Source: Oscillospiraceae bacterium (GTDB lineage Bacteria > Bacillota > Clostridia > Oscillospirales > Oscillospiraceae). Taken from it: DNA of 39,810 nucleotides. Below the pieces are notes generated by a model. The model searched no databases and was not told where the DNA came from. It saw only the letters and a program-made list of their open reading frames with translations. The position numbers and the translations under genes are program-made. The stretch spans positions 1 through 39,810 of the forward strand of contig CACWLG010000019.1 of assembly GCA_902761635.1 (NCBI GenBank), in the 5' to 3' direction. Below, piece after piece: positions 1 through 7,708 of this stretch (position 1 is the stretch's first letter; every line of letters starts with the position of its first letter).

Positions 1-1068
1 CATCGTGGCATTGCCGCTGAAGGCATATTCATAGATCGCGTCTATGTAAGCCGGGATCACCACATTTTCGGCGCTGCCCGTGTAGGCCCGCAGCGTCACA
101 ACGTCATTGCTGCTGTTGTATTGCAGGGCCATATCGGTCCCGATGACAAAATAGACCTTGAGCTGATTCCCGTAAGCATTGCAGACCGCTCTCGCGGCGC
201 TGCCGGTCGGCGTGGGTACATAGATCCGCAGGGCACCTTCGGCATAGCCGAAGCTCTGGTAGGCGCCGACGGAAGCAAGGCTGTCTGTCACGGTCAGCGC
301 CTTCAGGGCGGAGCCGGTAAAGGCCGTATCACTGTATATGGCAGTGACATAGGCGGGCAGGGATGCCGACGCGGCCGTACCTGTATACTTTCGCAGGTTG
401 AGCACGTCACCATAATAGCGGATGCCCCAGGCGGTGTCGCTGCCGACATAAAAGTGCGTCGCGTTGGATACAGCCCTGGCCGCGGCGCCGTTATAGTCCG
501 GTACATGGATCTTCACGTTATCGCTTCCTGTGAACGCAGTCGACGAAACGCTAGTCACGGTGTTTTGCATGGACGCGTAGCTCAGCGCGGGACAGTTCCC
601 GAAGGCCCTGTTTCCGATGCTGATTTCGGTCGCGGCAGAGAAGACCGTGTATTTATCGCTTGAGAAGGTGACGCTTGCCAGGCTGGTGCAGCCCTGAAAG
701 GCATAAGCTCCGACGCTCGCCACATCGGCGGGGATCTCCATGCTCTCAAGGTTTACGCAGTCCTCAAAGGCCCGCTCCCCGATCGAGGTGACACTTACGC
801 CTCTTTTCCAGACGACCCTTTTGATCTGATCCTTGTACTGCCTGTAGTCGGCGGTCGAATTGATCGGGTAGTCCGGAATATAGGCTTTTCGCTCTTCATT
901 GCTCGTTCTGATTACCAGGTCGCCGTTATCCTCCAGAGACCAGGACAGAACCGTATTGCCGATTGCCCCCCAGGCGATCTGCGCGTGAGCCTTCGGTGCG
1001 ACGGCTCCGGCGCTGAAAGCGATCAAAAAAAAGCACAGCACAAGCGCGGTTTTCAGCAGCTTTTTCAC
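1..1068 (-). CDS. Secreted leucine-rich-repeat (BspA-like) surface protein, 3' end outside window
   Basis: The frame stays open from a GTG at 1068 to the left edge (356 codons), so the C-terminus is not visible. The first ~29 residues are a signal peptide (MKKLLKTALVL core, cleavage near AHA). The mature part holds LRR_5-type units, for example SIGERAFEDCVNLESMEIP followed by VGAYAFQGCTSLASV and IGNRAFGNCPALSY, then repeats built around 'VKIHVPDYNGAAARAV' and 'LRIYVPTPTGSAARAV'. These are typical of BspA-like surface proteins of gut Clostridia, which are exported and often bind host or microbial ligands; that role is family knowledge, not shown here. GTG is chosen because AAAGGA and GGAAGG lie just upstream and the signal peptide starts exactly there. 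Its leader carries a 44-base element shared with the response-regulator gene at 37907. Confidence 0.85.
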   Translation of the reverse strand, partial: MKKLLKTALVLCFFLIAFSAGAVAPKAHAQIAWGAIGNTVLSWSLEDNGDLVIRTSNEERKAYIPDYPINSTADYRQYKDQIKRVVWKRGVSVTSIGERAFEDCVNLESMEIPADVASVGAYAFQGCTSLASVTFSSDKYTVFSAATEISIGNRAFGNCPALSYASMQNTVTSVSSTAFTGSDNVKIHVPDYNGAAARAVSNATHFYVGSDTAWGIRYYGDVLNLRKYTGTAASASLPAYVTAIYSDTAFTGSALKALTVTDSLASVGAYQSFGYAEGALRIYVPTPTGSAARAVCNAYGNQLKVYFVIGTDMALQYNSSNDVVTLRAYTGSAENVVIPAYIDAIYEYAFSGNATM

Positions 1069-1090
1069 TTTCCTTCCATCCTTTCCTTAT

Positions 1091-1134
1091 GGCAACACCG
1101 CACAATCCGCCTTCGACATCTCCTGGAAAATTTG
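1091..1134 (-). repeat. 44-base leader element, copy 1
   Basis: Read on the minus strand this begins CAAATTTTCCAGGAG and ends CGGTGTTGCC. It matches 37828-37871 (plus strand) at 39 of 44 positions by hand alignment, with no gaps. Both copies lie in the sense orientation a short distance upstream of a start codon (23 bases here). The function is unknown. Confidence 0.75.
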
Positions 1135-1209
1135 TGCCCTGATTTCGAGCCTTTTTTCTTGAGGTACACAATACGATTCGCTTCGCTCACATGCATAAGT
1201 TCGCGTTAG

Positions 1210-1226
1210 CCAAATCAAAGATTTGG
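1210..1226. other. Small hairpin in intergenic gap
   Basis: CCAAATC-aaa-GATTTGG forms a 7-bp stem inside the 214-base gap between the BspA-like gene and the small membrane protein gene. No T-run follows on either strand, so it is not a convincing terminator. I see no gene in 1135-1282. Confidence 0.4.
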
Positions 1227-1282
1227 ACGCTCACTTAAGTACATCTGCGAATTCCCCTGGCGCAGCTTCCGGGACAGAGCTG

Positions 1283-1489
1283 TCAGCTTTCTTTGTGCTC
1301 CTGCGGGTCCTTGTCCTGTGGGTTCTTGTCCTGCTCCGGCTTCTCTTTGCCGAGGATCGAGATGGCCGTGATGGCGATGCCGCCCGCAAAGACAGCCAGC
1401 CAGCTCTGCTTGACGCCCGCGTACATCAGAATAAACATGAGCAGGACCGAGACCATGGCGATGATGGGGATGAGTTTTTTGGGTTCCAT
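1283..1489 (-). CDS. Small two-segment membrane protein, function unknown
   Basis: A 68-residue protein. Residues ~5-24 (LIPIIAMVSVLLMFILMYAG) and ~28-45 (SWLAVFAGGIAITAISIL) are hydrophobic and likely span the membrane twice. They are followed by a charged tail rich in Lys, Glu, Asp, Gln and Pro (KEKPEQDKNPQDKDPQ). The start is supported by AAGGAG about 9 bases upstream. I do not recognise a family. It sits 39 bases after the stop of the lipocalin-like gene (1529-3262) on the same strand, so the two are probably co-transcribed. Confidence 0.7.
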   Translation of the reverse strand: MEPKKLIPIIAMVSVLLMFILMYAGVKQSWLAVFAGGIAITAISILGKEKPEQDKNPQDKDPQEHKES

Positions 1490-1528
1490 AAGATCTTCTC
1501 CTTTTCTGAAAATGTTGTAAGTATTGCC

Positions 1529-3262
1529 TTAGAACTCCTGTGCGATTACCGTTTCGAGGAAGGCGCCGTTATACCAGAAGGAGATCGCATCCCCGAGTCC
1601 GACAAGCTCAGGGGACATGATCGTGACAGAGGTCCGCGTAACATTGTTGGCCCAGATCTCGTCCGGGGATACAAGGGGAGCCGCCGTCTTGATCTCCGTG
1701 CCGTCGGCGGTTTTGAGGACAAACAGAGACGGATCAAAAACCATGGTTTCGCCCCTGGGATTGTGCAGCGCATAGCCGAAGCTCCAGGTGCGCCCGCCGG
1801 CGAGGCGAACGCTCAGCTCATCAATCACGATGCCGTCAGCCGTGGTGTATACGCCCGCTGGGGTCGTCGGCGCATCGCTGAATGAGGGCCGCTGGTCCAC
1901 CGGGTCGATACTCCAATCCATGCCCCGTTTGGAGAGCGTGACCTCCGCGCCCGCCTCCAGCTTCTCAAAGCCGATGTATTCGCCCTCATAAAGCGCGCCG
2001 TCGTCGCCCCGGACACTGTAGCGGTCGATGAAGTCACTGGGCAGCTTCTCCACGACAAAGCCGTGAATGTCCTCCTGTACCTGCTTCTTGAAGAGGCTGC
2101 CGACGATCTGCGCAGCCAGGACTTCGGCGTCGTCACCGTCCATCCAGAAGGACAGCTCGCCGAAATCGTCTCCCGCGTCGAAGAGGTAATTCGCCACCCG
2201 GTAGACGCCGTCGTCGTACTGCTCCTCGGAATAATACAGGGCCAGCGGGATGCCGTTGATCTCAACATTCTCGATCCCGGCCGCGCCGTATTCCTCCGCC
2301 TCAAGGGCGGCGTATTCGTCCAGCGCGCGGCCCTCGTCCGCGAACTGATATACGTCAAAGTCCATCAGACGGCTGTCGCTGCGATAATAGGCGACCATAT
2401 CGTCCTGCCGTTCCCTCTCGGTGACCGCGCCCTCGGCATAATCCGCGGGGATGACGACTTGGAAGCCTGTGGTCCCGATGGGGGCCGTCTTTTCGTAAAG
2501 GGTCACGCCGCCGGGCGCGCGCAGCGCCAGCAAACCGTCCTCAACGGAGAGCGTGCAGGCTTCGCCGTTTACGTCAATGACGCCGGTATTGTCGCCGTTG
2601 TAGGCCCAAAGATTCTGTTCAAAGCCGCTGAAGTCGCTGATCTTGTACCATCCGTCGGCGCCTATGCTCAGGGTGCACACTCCCGCGTAGTCAAGCCCCT
2701 GGCCCAGCAACGCGGGCAGCGCCTCGTGCGCCACATTCCTGGCCGGATCGCCGCCCTCCATGGAGTAAAAGCGCCATTCGCCGACGAGCACGGAGTCGAT
2801 CTTCTCCTGCTCGGGCGGCTTGTAGCTGTATTCCTCCGAGACAGCGTTCCAGTCGATCACTGTCGACCCGGCCAGTTCCTCGGCGGACTGCCCGCTCTTT
2901 TCAAACACGTAAAAGGAATTGGACATGCCGGCGCCCATATCAATCCACAGGAAGCCGTCCCGTACGCTCATCTGACAGGCGTATCCGTTGATGTTGAAGA
3001 TGCCAGTGCCGTCGCCGTTGTCTGTCCATACATCCTCGACAACCTCGCCCAGCATATTCACGCTCAGCGTTCCGTTTTCCCGTAAGCTGGCCGCGATGCT
3101 GTCCATGAACGTGCCCGCAAGCTGCTCATGCGGGACTGGCATGTCCCCCTCCATGGCGTAGATCTTCCAATTCCCGACGAAGGGCGAAGCGTCCGCCGCC
3201 GCAAAAGCCGGGACGGACAGAAGGATGCAGAGCATCAGGACAATTGTGATTGTTTTTTTCAT
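1529..3262 (-). CDS. Exported protein with two lipocalin-like repeats and a C-terminal Ig-like region
   Basis: 577 residues starting with a signal peptide (MKKTITIVLMLCILLSVPAFA, cleavage after AFA/AADA). Two homologous modules follow, at ~27-125 (FVGNWKIYAMEG... NGDGTGIFNINGYAC...) and ~158-258 (LVGEWRFYSMEGG... NGDNTGVIDVNGEAC...), an internal duplication of a lipocalin-like 'GxWxxYxMEG' fold. Residues ~263-395 resemble PsbP/Mog1-like sensor or lipoprotein domains. The last ~110 residues look like a DUF4352-type beta sandwich. The start lies 1 base beyond the DUF3021 stop, and its Shine-Dalgarno (AAGGAGAG) sits inside the end of that gene, indicating translational coupling. Fold assignments are by eye; the function is unknown. 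Confidence 0.8.
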   Translation of the reverse strand: MKKTITIVLMLCILLSVPAFAAADASPFVGNWKIYAMEGDMPVPHEQLAGTFMDSIAASLRENGTLSVNMLGEVVEDVWTDNGDGTGIFNINGYACQMSVRDGFLWIDMGAGMSNSFYVFEKSGQSAEELAGSTVIDWNAVSEEYSYKPPEQEKIDSVLVGEWRFYSMEGGDPARNVAHEALPALLGQGLDYAGVCTLSIGADGWYKISDFSGFEQNLWAYNGDNTGVIDVNGEACTLSVEDGLLALRAPGGVTLYEKTAPIGTTGFQVVIPADYAEGAVTERERQDDMVAYYRSDSRLMDFDVYQFADEGRALDEYAALEAEEYGAAGIENVEINGIPLALYYSEEQYDDGVYRVANYLFDAGDDFGELSFWMDGDDAEVLAAQIVGSLFKKQVQEDIHGFVVEKLPSDFIDRYSVRGDDGALYEGEYIGFEKLEAGAEVTLSKRGMDWSIDPVDQRPSFSDAPTTPAGVYTTADGIVIDELSVRLAGGRTWSFGYALHNPRGETMVFDPSLFVLKTADGTEIKTAAPLVSPDEIWANNVTRTSVTIMSPELVGLGDAISFWYNGAFLETVIAQEF

Positions 3263-3263
3263 G

Positions 3264-3731
3264 TCACTCTCTCCTTGAATCTTTTTTTCTTTGGATCTGT
3301 AACAATTCGTTGAGCTCCTGTACTTCTCTTTTACAGCGCAGGTACATGATCAGCCAGATCAAGACAAAGCCGAGTGCCATAAAACCTTCAATGGTCAGCA
3401 GCAGCTTTATGGGCATGTCCCAGCATAAAAGCCAATTGGGGAGCAGATAGCCCAGCGCCATCAGCAGATAATGCGCCGCGGTCGCGCAGGCCAGCGGCCA
3501 GTCCTCCAGCTCATAGAAGAGTGTGCCGGCCATACAGAGCGACCCGAACACACCCATCACCAGCAGGCTCAGCACTGTTGCCGCCTCCGGGCTGCCGGTG
3601 CGGGCAAGCAGCTTGTCCGAATAGAGCCCTGTTCCGACAGGGATGCTGTTGAGGATGGCCGGGACAAGAAGCATGGCCGCCATGCCGAGCAGGAAACCGA
3701 GCAGAATGCGCATCAGAAGCTTCTTTTTCAT
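3264..3731 (-). CDS. DUF3021-family membrane protein
   Basis: 155 residues with four hydrophobic segments (about 7-27, 52-72, 80-101 and 107-131) and a charged, probably cytoplasmic coiled tail (LRCKREVQELNELLQ...). Length, topology and position directly after a stand-alone LytTR regulator match the DUF3021 family, which in Firmicutes is nearly always paired with such a regulator and is thought to control its activity at the membrane. The ATG overlaps the stop of the LytTR gene by 4 bases (ATGA). It is the second gene of the LytTR-DUF3021 pair and is followed immediately by the lipocalin-like gene. Family assignment is by recognition without a search. Confidence 0.8.
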   Translation of the reverse strand: MKKKLLMRILLGFLLGMAAMLLVPAILNSIPVGTGLYSDKLLARTGSPEAATVLSLLVMGVFGSLCMAGTLFYELEDWPLACATAAHYLLMALGYLLPNWLLCWDMPIKLLLTIEGFMALGFVLIWLIMYLRCKREVQELNELLQIQRKKDSRRE

Positions 3732-4195
3732 CTCGCTCCCCCCTTTCCCAGCAGGCGTTTGCGGATCGCCGGGATGCAGCGGCGGGAGGCCCAGGTCTCC
3801 AGGCCGCCCGCAAGCTCCAGCCGCAGCGTTCCGGTGAGGGTAAAGTCGTAGCGCAGCACCTTGTCGAGGTTGACGATCTCATGGCGGGATACCCGGAGAA
3901 AGCGGCTTTTGTCCAGCGTTTCCTCCAGATTCTGCAGGGTCCGGCGCGTGTACCAGTTCCCGTCTTCGGTGACGATGGTCACGAGCTTCCTTTCTGCGAA
4001 GGCGGACAGGATGCTCTCCTGTGAAAGCGTACGGAAATTGCCGGCCCCGTCAAAGACCGTGATCGTATCAGGCGTCTGGCCGGAAAGCCTCTCCATCAGC
4101 GCCGTCACCTCCGCATCCTGCTCACGCGCGCGGATCAAAACGTCGATATGGTCAAGAGAGGGATCGGGCTCGAAACGTATCGTGATCTTTGCCAT
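3728..4195 (-). CDS. Stand-alone LytTR-domain transcriptional regulator
   Basis: 155 residues. The N-terminal ~45 residues (MAKITIRFEPDPSLDHIDVLIRA) are a short lead domain without a receiver. A LytTR DNA-binding domain follows at ~50-150, with the classic pattern 'ESILSAFAERKLVTIVTEDGNWY', 'TLQNLEETLDKSRFLRVSRHEIVNLDKV' split over beta strands and helices. This is the form found with DUF3021 partners. I place the start at ATG 4195 because the homology begins there; a longer frame reaches ATG 4255 but would overlap the upstream BspA-like gene. The upstream gap is only 20 bases, so it is probably part of the transcript starting near 5658. It may control this set of exported proteins, which is inference from context. 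Confidence 0.85.
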   Translation of the reverse strand: MAKITIRFEPDPSLDHIDVLIRAREQDAEVTALMERLSGQTPDTITVFDGAGNFRTLSQESILSAFAERKLVTIVTEDGNWYTRRTLQNLEETLDKSRFLRVSRHEIVNLDKVLRYDFTLTGTLRLELAGGLETWASRRCIPAIRKRLLGKGGAR

Positions 4196-4215
4196 ATGTC
4201 TGTCTCTTTTCGTTC

Positions 4216-5589
4216 TCACTCCGCGATGAAGGTGCAGCCGTTTTCTTTCGCCCATTTCTCCGCCGTGCCGCCCGCGGGGGCCGTAACGGTGGTCAGAGCC
4301 GTGCAGCCGTCAAAGGCGCCGTCGGCGATGTCGCAGTCCTTCGGCAGGCGAAGCTGCGAAAGATTCGTGCAGTCGGCAAAGGCGCGCGCCCCGATGGCGC
4401 TGACAGTGTCGGGGACGTAGGCCGACGGGATGGAGCGGTCCCCTGCAAAGGCAGCTTCGCCGATCGTCGTCAGACTCTGCGGCAGGCTGAGCTCATAGGA
4501 ACAGGGCTCCACGATCGACCAGGACACGGACTGGTAGCCGATGATGTTCTGGTTCTTGGAGGAGACAAGCATACTGTACTTTCCAACCGCCGTTTCCGAT
4601 ACAGTGCCTTCGACTTTCCATTCGTTCTGTTTCAGGACAAGGCCGCCTGCCCTGACCTCTGTGATGAGCGGAGCCTTCTTCGTCCCGTCATAGGCAAAGG
4701 CATTGTTGTCCAGTGTCACATCGCTGATTACTGCGGGTTCGATTTGCCACAGAACAGTCAGGGGGTAGGTGATGCCGTCAGGCCATATCCAGCCCGGATC
4801 CAGAACAGCAAAGCACGTGTAGTCTCCAGCGTTAGTGGCGGAAAACTCGCCTTCGACCGTGTAACCTTCGCCGGATAACACGCCCGTGTGCTCCTTCCGG
4901 TCATAGGTGAAGGTCCGGACCTCGGGCAGTTCGGCTATGCGCGCTTCCTGGCCGGGCGTGATTATCTTGGGGTACTTGCTCTCTTCCTCGATGGTGAAGG
5001 TGATCGGGTCGGACTTCACATAGGGGCCGTCCGGGAACAGCTCCTCAACGACAGCCGGTGGGAAGCTGCTGGTATTCACGACGGTCTCAAGCTGGACTGT
5101 GACCTGATCGCCGACCTTGAGGCCGTTGACCTCGGTCATGCCAGTGGCGGGGCTCTGTTCGACGGTCTGGGTCTCGCCATCCTCCAGCAGCGGTATCTCA
5201 AAACAGGCGATGCCTGTGCCGGAAAAGTCGGTCGAAGACCATGACCAGCTCCACATATTGCTGTCGAGGGGGACGTCAGGCTTCACCGGCCCAATCAGCG
5301 TCATGCCGAGGCGTCTGATGCTCTCGGCTTTTCTGCCGTCCTGGAGCGTAGCCTGCAAAGTGCCCTCCACGAAATGAACAAGCTCCGGGTCACTGAGATT
5401 TTCAGAAGCATTGAAATGCAATTTGAGGGGAAGGGCTCTTGAACCGGCTGCTATTTTGAGCGGCACTTTGAACTCGGCTTTACGGATTTTCGGCTTGAAG
5501 TTGTCCGGACTGAAAGCCATCGCGCTCACAGGCAGAAGGCTCAGGCACATCACCAGCACAATCGCGAGGGCCAATATTCGTTTTGTCAT
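4216..5589 (-). CDS. Secreted protein with Ig-like and leucine-rich (BspA-like) domains
   Basis: 457 residues. A signal peptide (MTKRILALAIVLVMCLSLLPVSAMA) is followed by beta-rich modules. The ~225-285 segment (TFTYDRKEHTGVLSGEGYTV... NAGDYTCFAVLD) and the ~290-360 segment (FAYDGTKKAPLI... GKYSMLVSSKNQN) look like MBG/YDG-type bacterial Ig modules. The last ~85 residues are LRR_5 units (TTIGEAAFAGDRSIPSAYV, IGARAFADCTNLSQLRLP, DGAFDGCTALTTVTAP) closing with 'AEKWAKENGCTFIAE', a common BspA-type C-terminus. There is no LPXTG motif or C-terminal membrane segment, so it is probably released or non-covalently bound. It is the first gene after a good promoter at 5658-5685. Confidence 0.85.
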   Translation of the reverse strand: MTKRILALAIVLVMCLSLLPVSAMAFSPDNFKPKIRKAEFKVPLKIAAGSRALPLKLHFNASENLSDPELVHFVEGTLQATLQDGRKAESIRRLGMTLIGPVKPDVPLDSNMWSWSWSSTDFSGTGIACFEIPLLEDGETQTVEQSPATGMTEVNGLKVGDQVTVQLETVVNTSSFPPAVVEELFPDGPYVKSDPITFTIEEESKYPKIITPGQEARIAELPEVRTFTYDRKEHTGVLSGEGYTVEGEFSATNAGDYTCFAVLDPGWIWPDGITYPLTVLWQIEPAVISDVTLDNNAFAYDGTKKAPLITEVRAGGLVLKQNEWKVEGTVSETAVGKYSMLVSSKNQNIIGYQSVSWSIVEPCSYELSLPQSLTTIGEAAFAGDRSIPSAYVPDTVSAIGARAFADCTNLSQLRLPKDCDIADGAFDGCTALTTVTAPAGGTAEKWAKENGCTFIAE

Positions 5590-5657
5590 GGGTGCATTCT
5601 CCTTTCTGATTCAGCAGTCTGTTTCCCGAAATGCAAGGCAGGAAAGCCTCTGTTTTC

Positions 5658-5685
5658 ATTGTACCGATGCGCAATTGTCTGTCAA
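5658..5685 (-). promoter_or_regulatory. Sigma-A-type promoter for the 5589-to-3264 unit
   Basis: On the minus strand TTGACA, a 16-base spacer, then TACAAT. The -10 lies 69 bases upstream of the ATG at 5589. Confidence 0.65.
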
Positions 5686-5792
5686 CGGTTTTGGCGCAAG
5701 CGGTAGGAAAATGGGGATAAACGGTCAGCGGCTTCAGATACGCTTCCCCCTCCGCGGGCATTTTTCGATTCGGGTTCGGTGAATATTCCGGC

Positions 5793-5822
5793 TTGTCAAA
5801 GTATTCCCCTCCGTGGTATGAT
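5793..5822 (+). promoter_or_regulatory. Sigma-A-type promoter for the diguanylate cyclase gene
   Basis: TTGTCA, an 18-base spacer, then TATGAT, about 100 bases upstream of the ATG at 5922. Confidence 0.55.
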
Positions 5823-5921
5823 TATATTGGATGTTGGATGAAGATTTCTTCCCCGTCATGATTGGTTAAAAAGAAAAAAGGCCGTAATACGGCCGCAAAT
5901 TCAGCAAAGAGAAGTGAGCAT

Positions 5922-7358
5922 ATGCTGCAGCATCATTTTACATTCACCAAAAACACAGTTACCAGGCTCACCTTTGCCATCGTGCTTGTCAGCTTCCTGC
6001 TGTCCACCTTTGTCTCCCTCTGGTCCCTGAGCGTCATGAGCCGGCGCAATACGCGGGAGCTGAGCAGAATGATGGCGGCCCGCATATACGACTCCATCAG
6101 CAGTGAGCTCAACGAGCCGGTCACACTGGGGCTTGCCATGGCAAGAGACAGCTTTCTGATAAAGGCGCTGCAGAACGAGAAGAACGTGCCCGAAGAGGAG
6201 AGCACCGCCGCCTTCCAGGAATATCTCTCCGGGATCCGCGACGGGTTCCGCTATGAATCGGTCTACGTGATTTCCGACACCACCAGGCGCTATTACAATT
6301 TTGACGGTCTGAGCAAGATCGTGGACCCGGAGCATGACGAGCATGATTACTGGTACGGGCAGTTTCTGAACAAACACACCGACTATGATCTGGACGTCGG
6401 CTTTGACGAGCAGAGCCAGGACGCCTGGGCCGTCTTTGTCGATACCGCCGTACGGGATCGTGACGGGCATTTTCTGGGCGTGTGCGGCGTCGGCATGCAT
6501 ATGCGCCGGAGCCATGACCTGTTCCTAAGCCTGGAAAAGGAGCATCAGGTCAAGATCATGCTGATCGACACCGCCGGGCAGATCCAGGTGGATACGGAGG
6601 AGGGCAGGCTCCTGACCCGGTACGAAAACGATTTGAAGCTCAGCCCCGGCGGCGATTATGTGTATCACGACCTGGGCGGCGGCCGTATCGCGGTCAGCAA
6701 ATACCTGGACAAGCTGGACTGGTACCTGGTGGTGGAAAGCGATGAGAACGGCACCCAGGAGGAGACCTTCAACGTGATCCTGCTGAACATCGCCCTGTTC
6801 GTCTTCATCATGATCATCCTGATCCTGACGCTTCGGATCATCTCCATGCGCACCGCCGCGCTGACCAACGCCTCTCTGCAGGATCAGGATACGCAGCTTT
6901 TCAACCGCAGAGCCTTTGAAGAGGAAAAGGCAAGATTGATGGCAAACGCCCTGGAGGAAAACTTCGTCTATGCGACCATGGACATCAACGGCCTCAAAAC
7001 GACCAACGATACCCTGGGACACGCTGCCGGGGACGAACTGATCCGCGGTACGGCGGACTGCCTGCGCAAATGCTTCGGGCGTTACGGTAAAATCTTCCGT
7101 ATCGGCGGTGACGAATTTGCCGCCATGCTGCACATCAGCGAAAGCCAGCTGGACCAGGCACGCGAGGAGCTGGACAAGGCCGTTAAAGAATGGAAGGGAG
7201 AACTCGTCGACAAGCTCTCCATCTCCTGCGGTTATGCCTCCGCCCGGGAGTTCCCCTCAGAAAACGTCGCGGAGCTCAGCCGTATCTCCGACGAGCGCAT
7301 GTACGCTGAAAAGGCTGAATACTACAGGCGCGCCGGGATCAACAGGAGAAGGACTTGA
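5922..7358 (+). CDS. Membrane-bound diguanylate cyclase (Cache-like sensor plus GGDEF)
   Basis: 478 residues. One membrane segment lies at ~15-38 and a second at ~285-309 (VILLNIALFVFIMIILIL). The ~245 residues between them face outside and resemble a dCache sensor (SVYVISDTTRRYYNF... WAVFVDTAVRDRDGHFLGVCGVGM). The cytoplasmic part is a GGDEF domain with an intact signature at ~395-399 (FRIGGDEFAAML), so it should make cyclic di-GMP from two GTP. No RxxD inhibitory site is seen at the usual place before GGDEF, and no EAL domain is present. Start: the frame can be extended to TTG 5862, but ATG 5922 has a GAGAAGTGAG ribosome site and avoids translating through the 5880 hairpin, so I prefer it. 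Confidence 0.9.
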   Translation: MLQHHFTFTKNTVTRLTFAIVLVSFLLSTFVSLWSLSVMSRRNTRELSRMMAARIYDSISSELNEPVTLGLAMARDSFLIKALQNEKNVPEEESTAAFQEYLSGIRDGFRYESVYVISDTTRRYYNFDGLSKIVDPEHDEHDYWYGQFLNKHTDYDLDVGFDEQSQDAWAVFVDTAVRDRDGHFLGVCGVGMHMRRSHDLFLSLEKEHQVKIMLIDTAGQIQVDTEEGRLLTRYENDLKLSPGGDYVYHDLGGGRIAVSKYLDKLDWYLVVESDENGTQEETFNVILLNIALFVFIMIILILTLRIISMRTAALTNASLQDQDTQLFNRRAFEEEKARLMANALEENFVYATMDINGLKTTNDTLGHAAGDELIRGTADCLRKCFGRYGKIFRIGGDEFAAMLHISESQLDQAREELDKAVKEWKGELVDKLSISCGYASAREFPSENVAELSRISDERMYAEKAEYYRRAGINRRRT

Positions 7359-7400
7359 TCGTCTCCTTCTGCCGAAGCTTTTTTCAGGCAATCATCTTTC

Positions 7401-7429
7401 TTGACAAATGCCTTGCGGAACAATATTAT
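7401..7429 (+). promoter_or_regulatory. Strong sigma-A-type promoter
   Basis: TTGACA, a 17-base spacer, then TATTAT. It would give a leader of about 270 bases before the von Willebrand A-domain gene at 7709. Confidence 0.65.
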
Positions 7430-7497
7430 TAAATTTGGGTATCGGCTTAACGCAGCTGTCTATGTAAAATCAACAATGACAGCTTAAAAGCGTGCTC

Positions 7498-7585
7498 CGT
7501 AGGGGCTGATGCCCTCATCAGCCCGAAACCTTATGGCTTGTACAATATCCCGGGGTTCGGGTCGATCTGGGGATCGACCCCTACG
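7498..7585. repeat. 88-base palindromic intergenic element (REP/MITE-like)
   Basis: The ends are inverted copies of each other: CGTAGGGG at the left and CCCCTACG at the right. Inside are two hairpins, GGGCTGAT-gccctc-ATCAGCCC (7503-7524) and GGGTCGAT-ctgggg-ATCGACCC (7559-7580). Terminal inverted repeats plus nested palindromes and no coding potential fit a miniature palindromic repeat. Similar elements are scattered in related genomes, to my recollection. Confidence 0.6.
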
Positions 7586-7708
7586 CAATGGCAGTTTCGA
7601 CGCTTGGCTGATGAAAGCCGATACGCATATTATTAAATGAATCGTTCAGCTTGTGTCCGCAGTCACAGCATGTGGCTCGGCAGGCTGAAGAAGGAGGCTC
7701 AGCGCACC

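Larger units (their letters stand above)
5590..5921. other. Divergent intergenic region
   Basis: 332 bases between two divergent genes. It holds the minus-strand promoter at 5658-5685 and the plus-strand promoter at 5793-5822. It also contains a small perfect hairpin (GGCCG-taata-CGGCC, 5880-5894) preceded by an A-rich stretch, in the leader of the diguanylate cyclase gene. I see no additional gene. Confidence 0.5.
7359..7708. other. 350-base gap with promoter and palindromic element
   Basis: It contains a strong plus-strand promoter (7401-7429), an inverted pair AGCTGTC/GACAGCT (7454-7484), and the 88-base palindromic repeat described separately. No credible open frame is present apart from a short upstream extension of the next gene. 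Confidence 0.5.

Noticed and set aside
5880-5894. Cyclic di-GMP riboswitch in the leader of the diguanylate cyclase
   Set aside because: Only one short hairpin is present; none of the conserved GEMM-type core or second stem is visible.
5862-5921. TTG start for the diguanylate cyclase, adding 20 residues
   Set aside because: No ribosome site is seen there, the added residues are basic and low complexity, and the segment contains a hairpin; ATG 5922 has a ribosome site.
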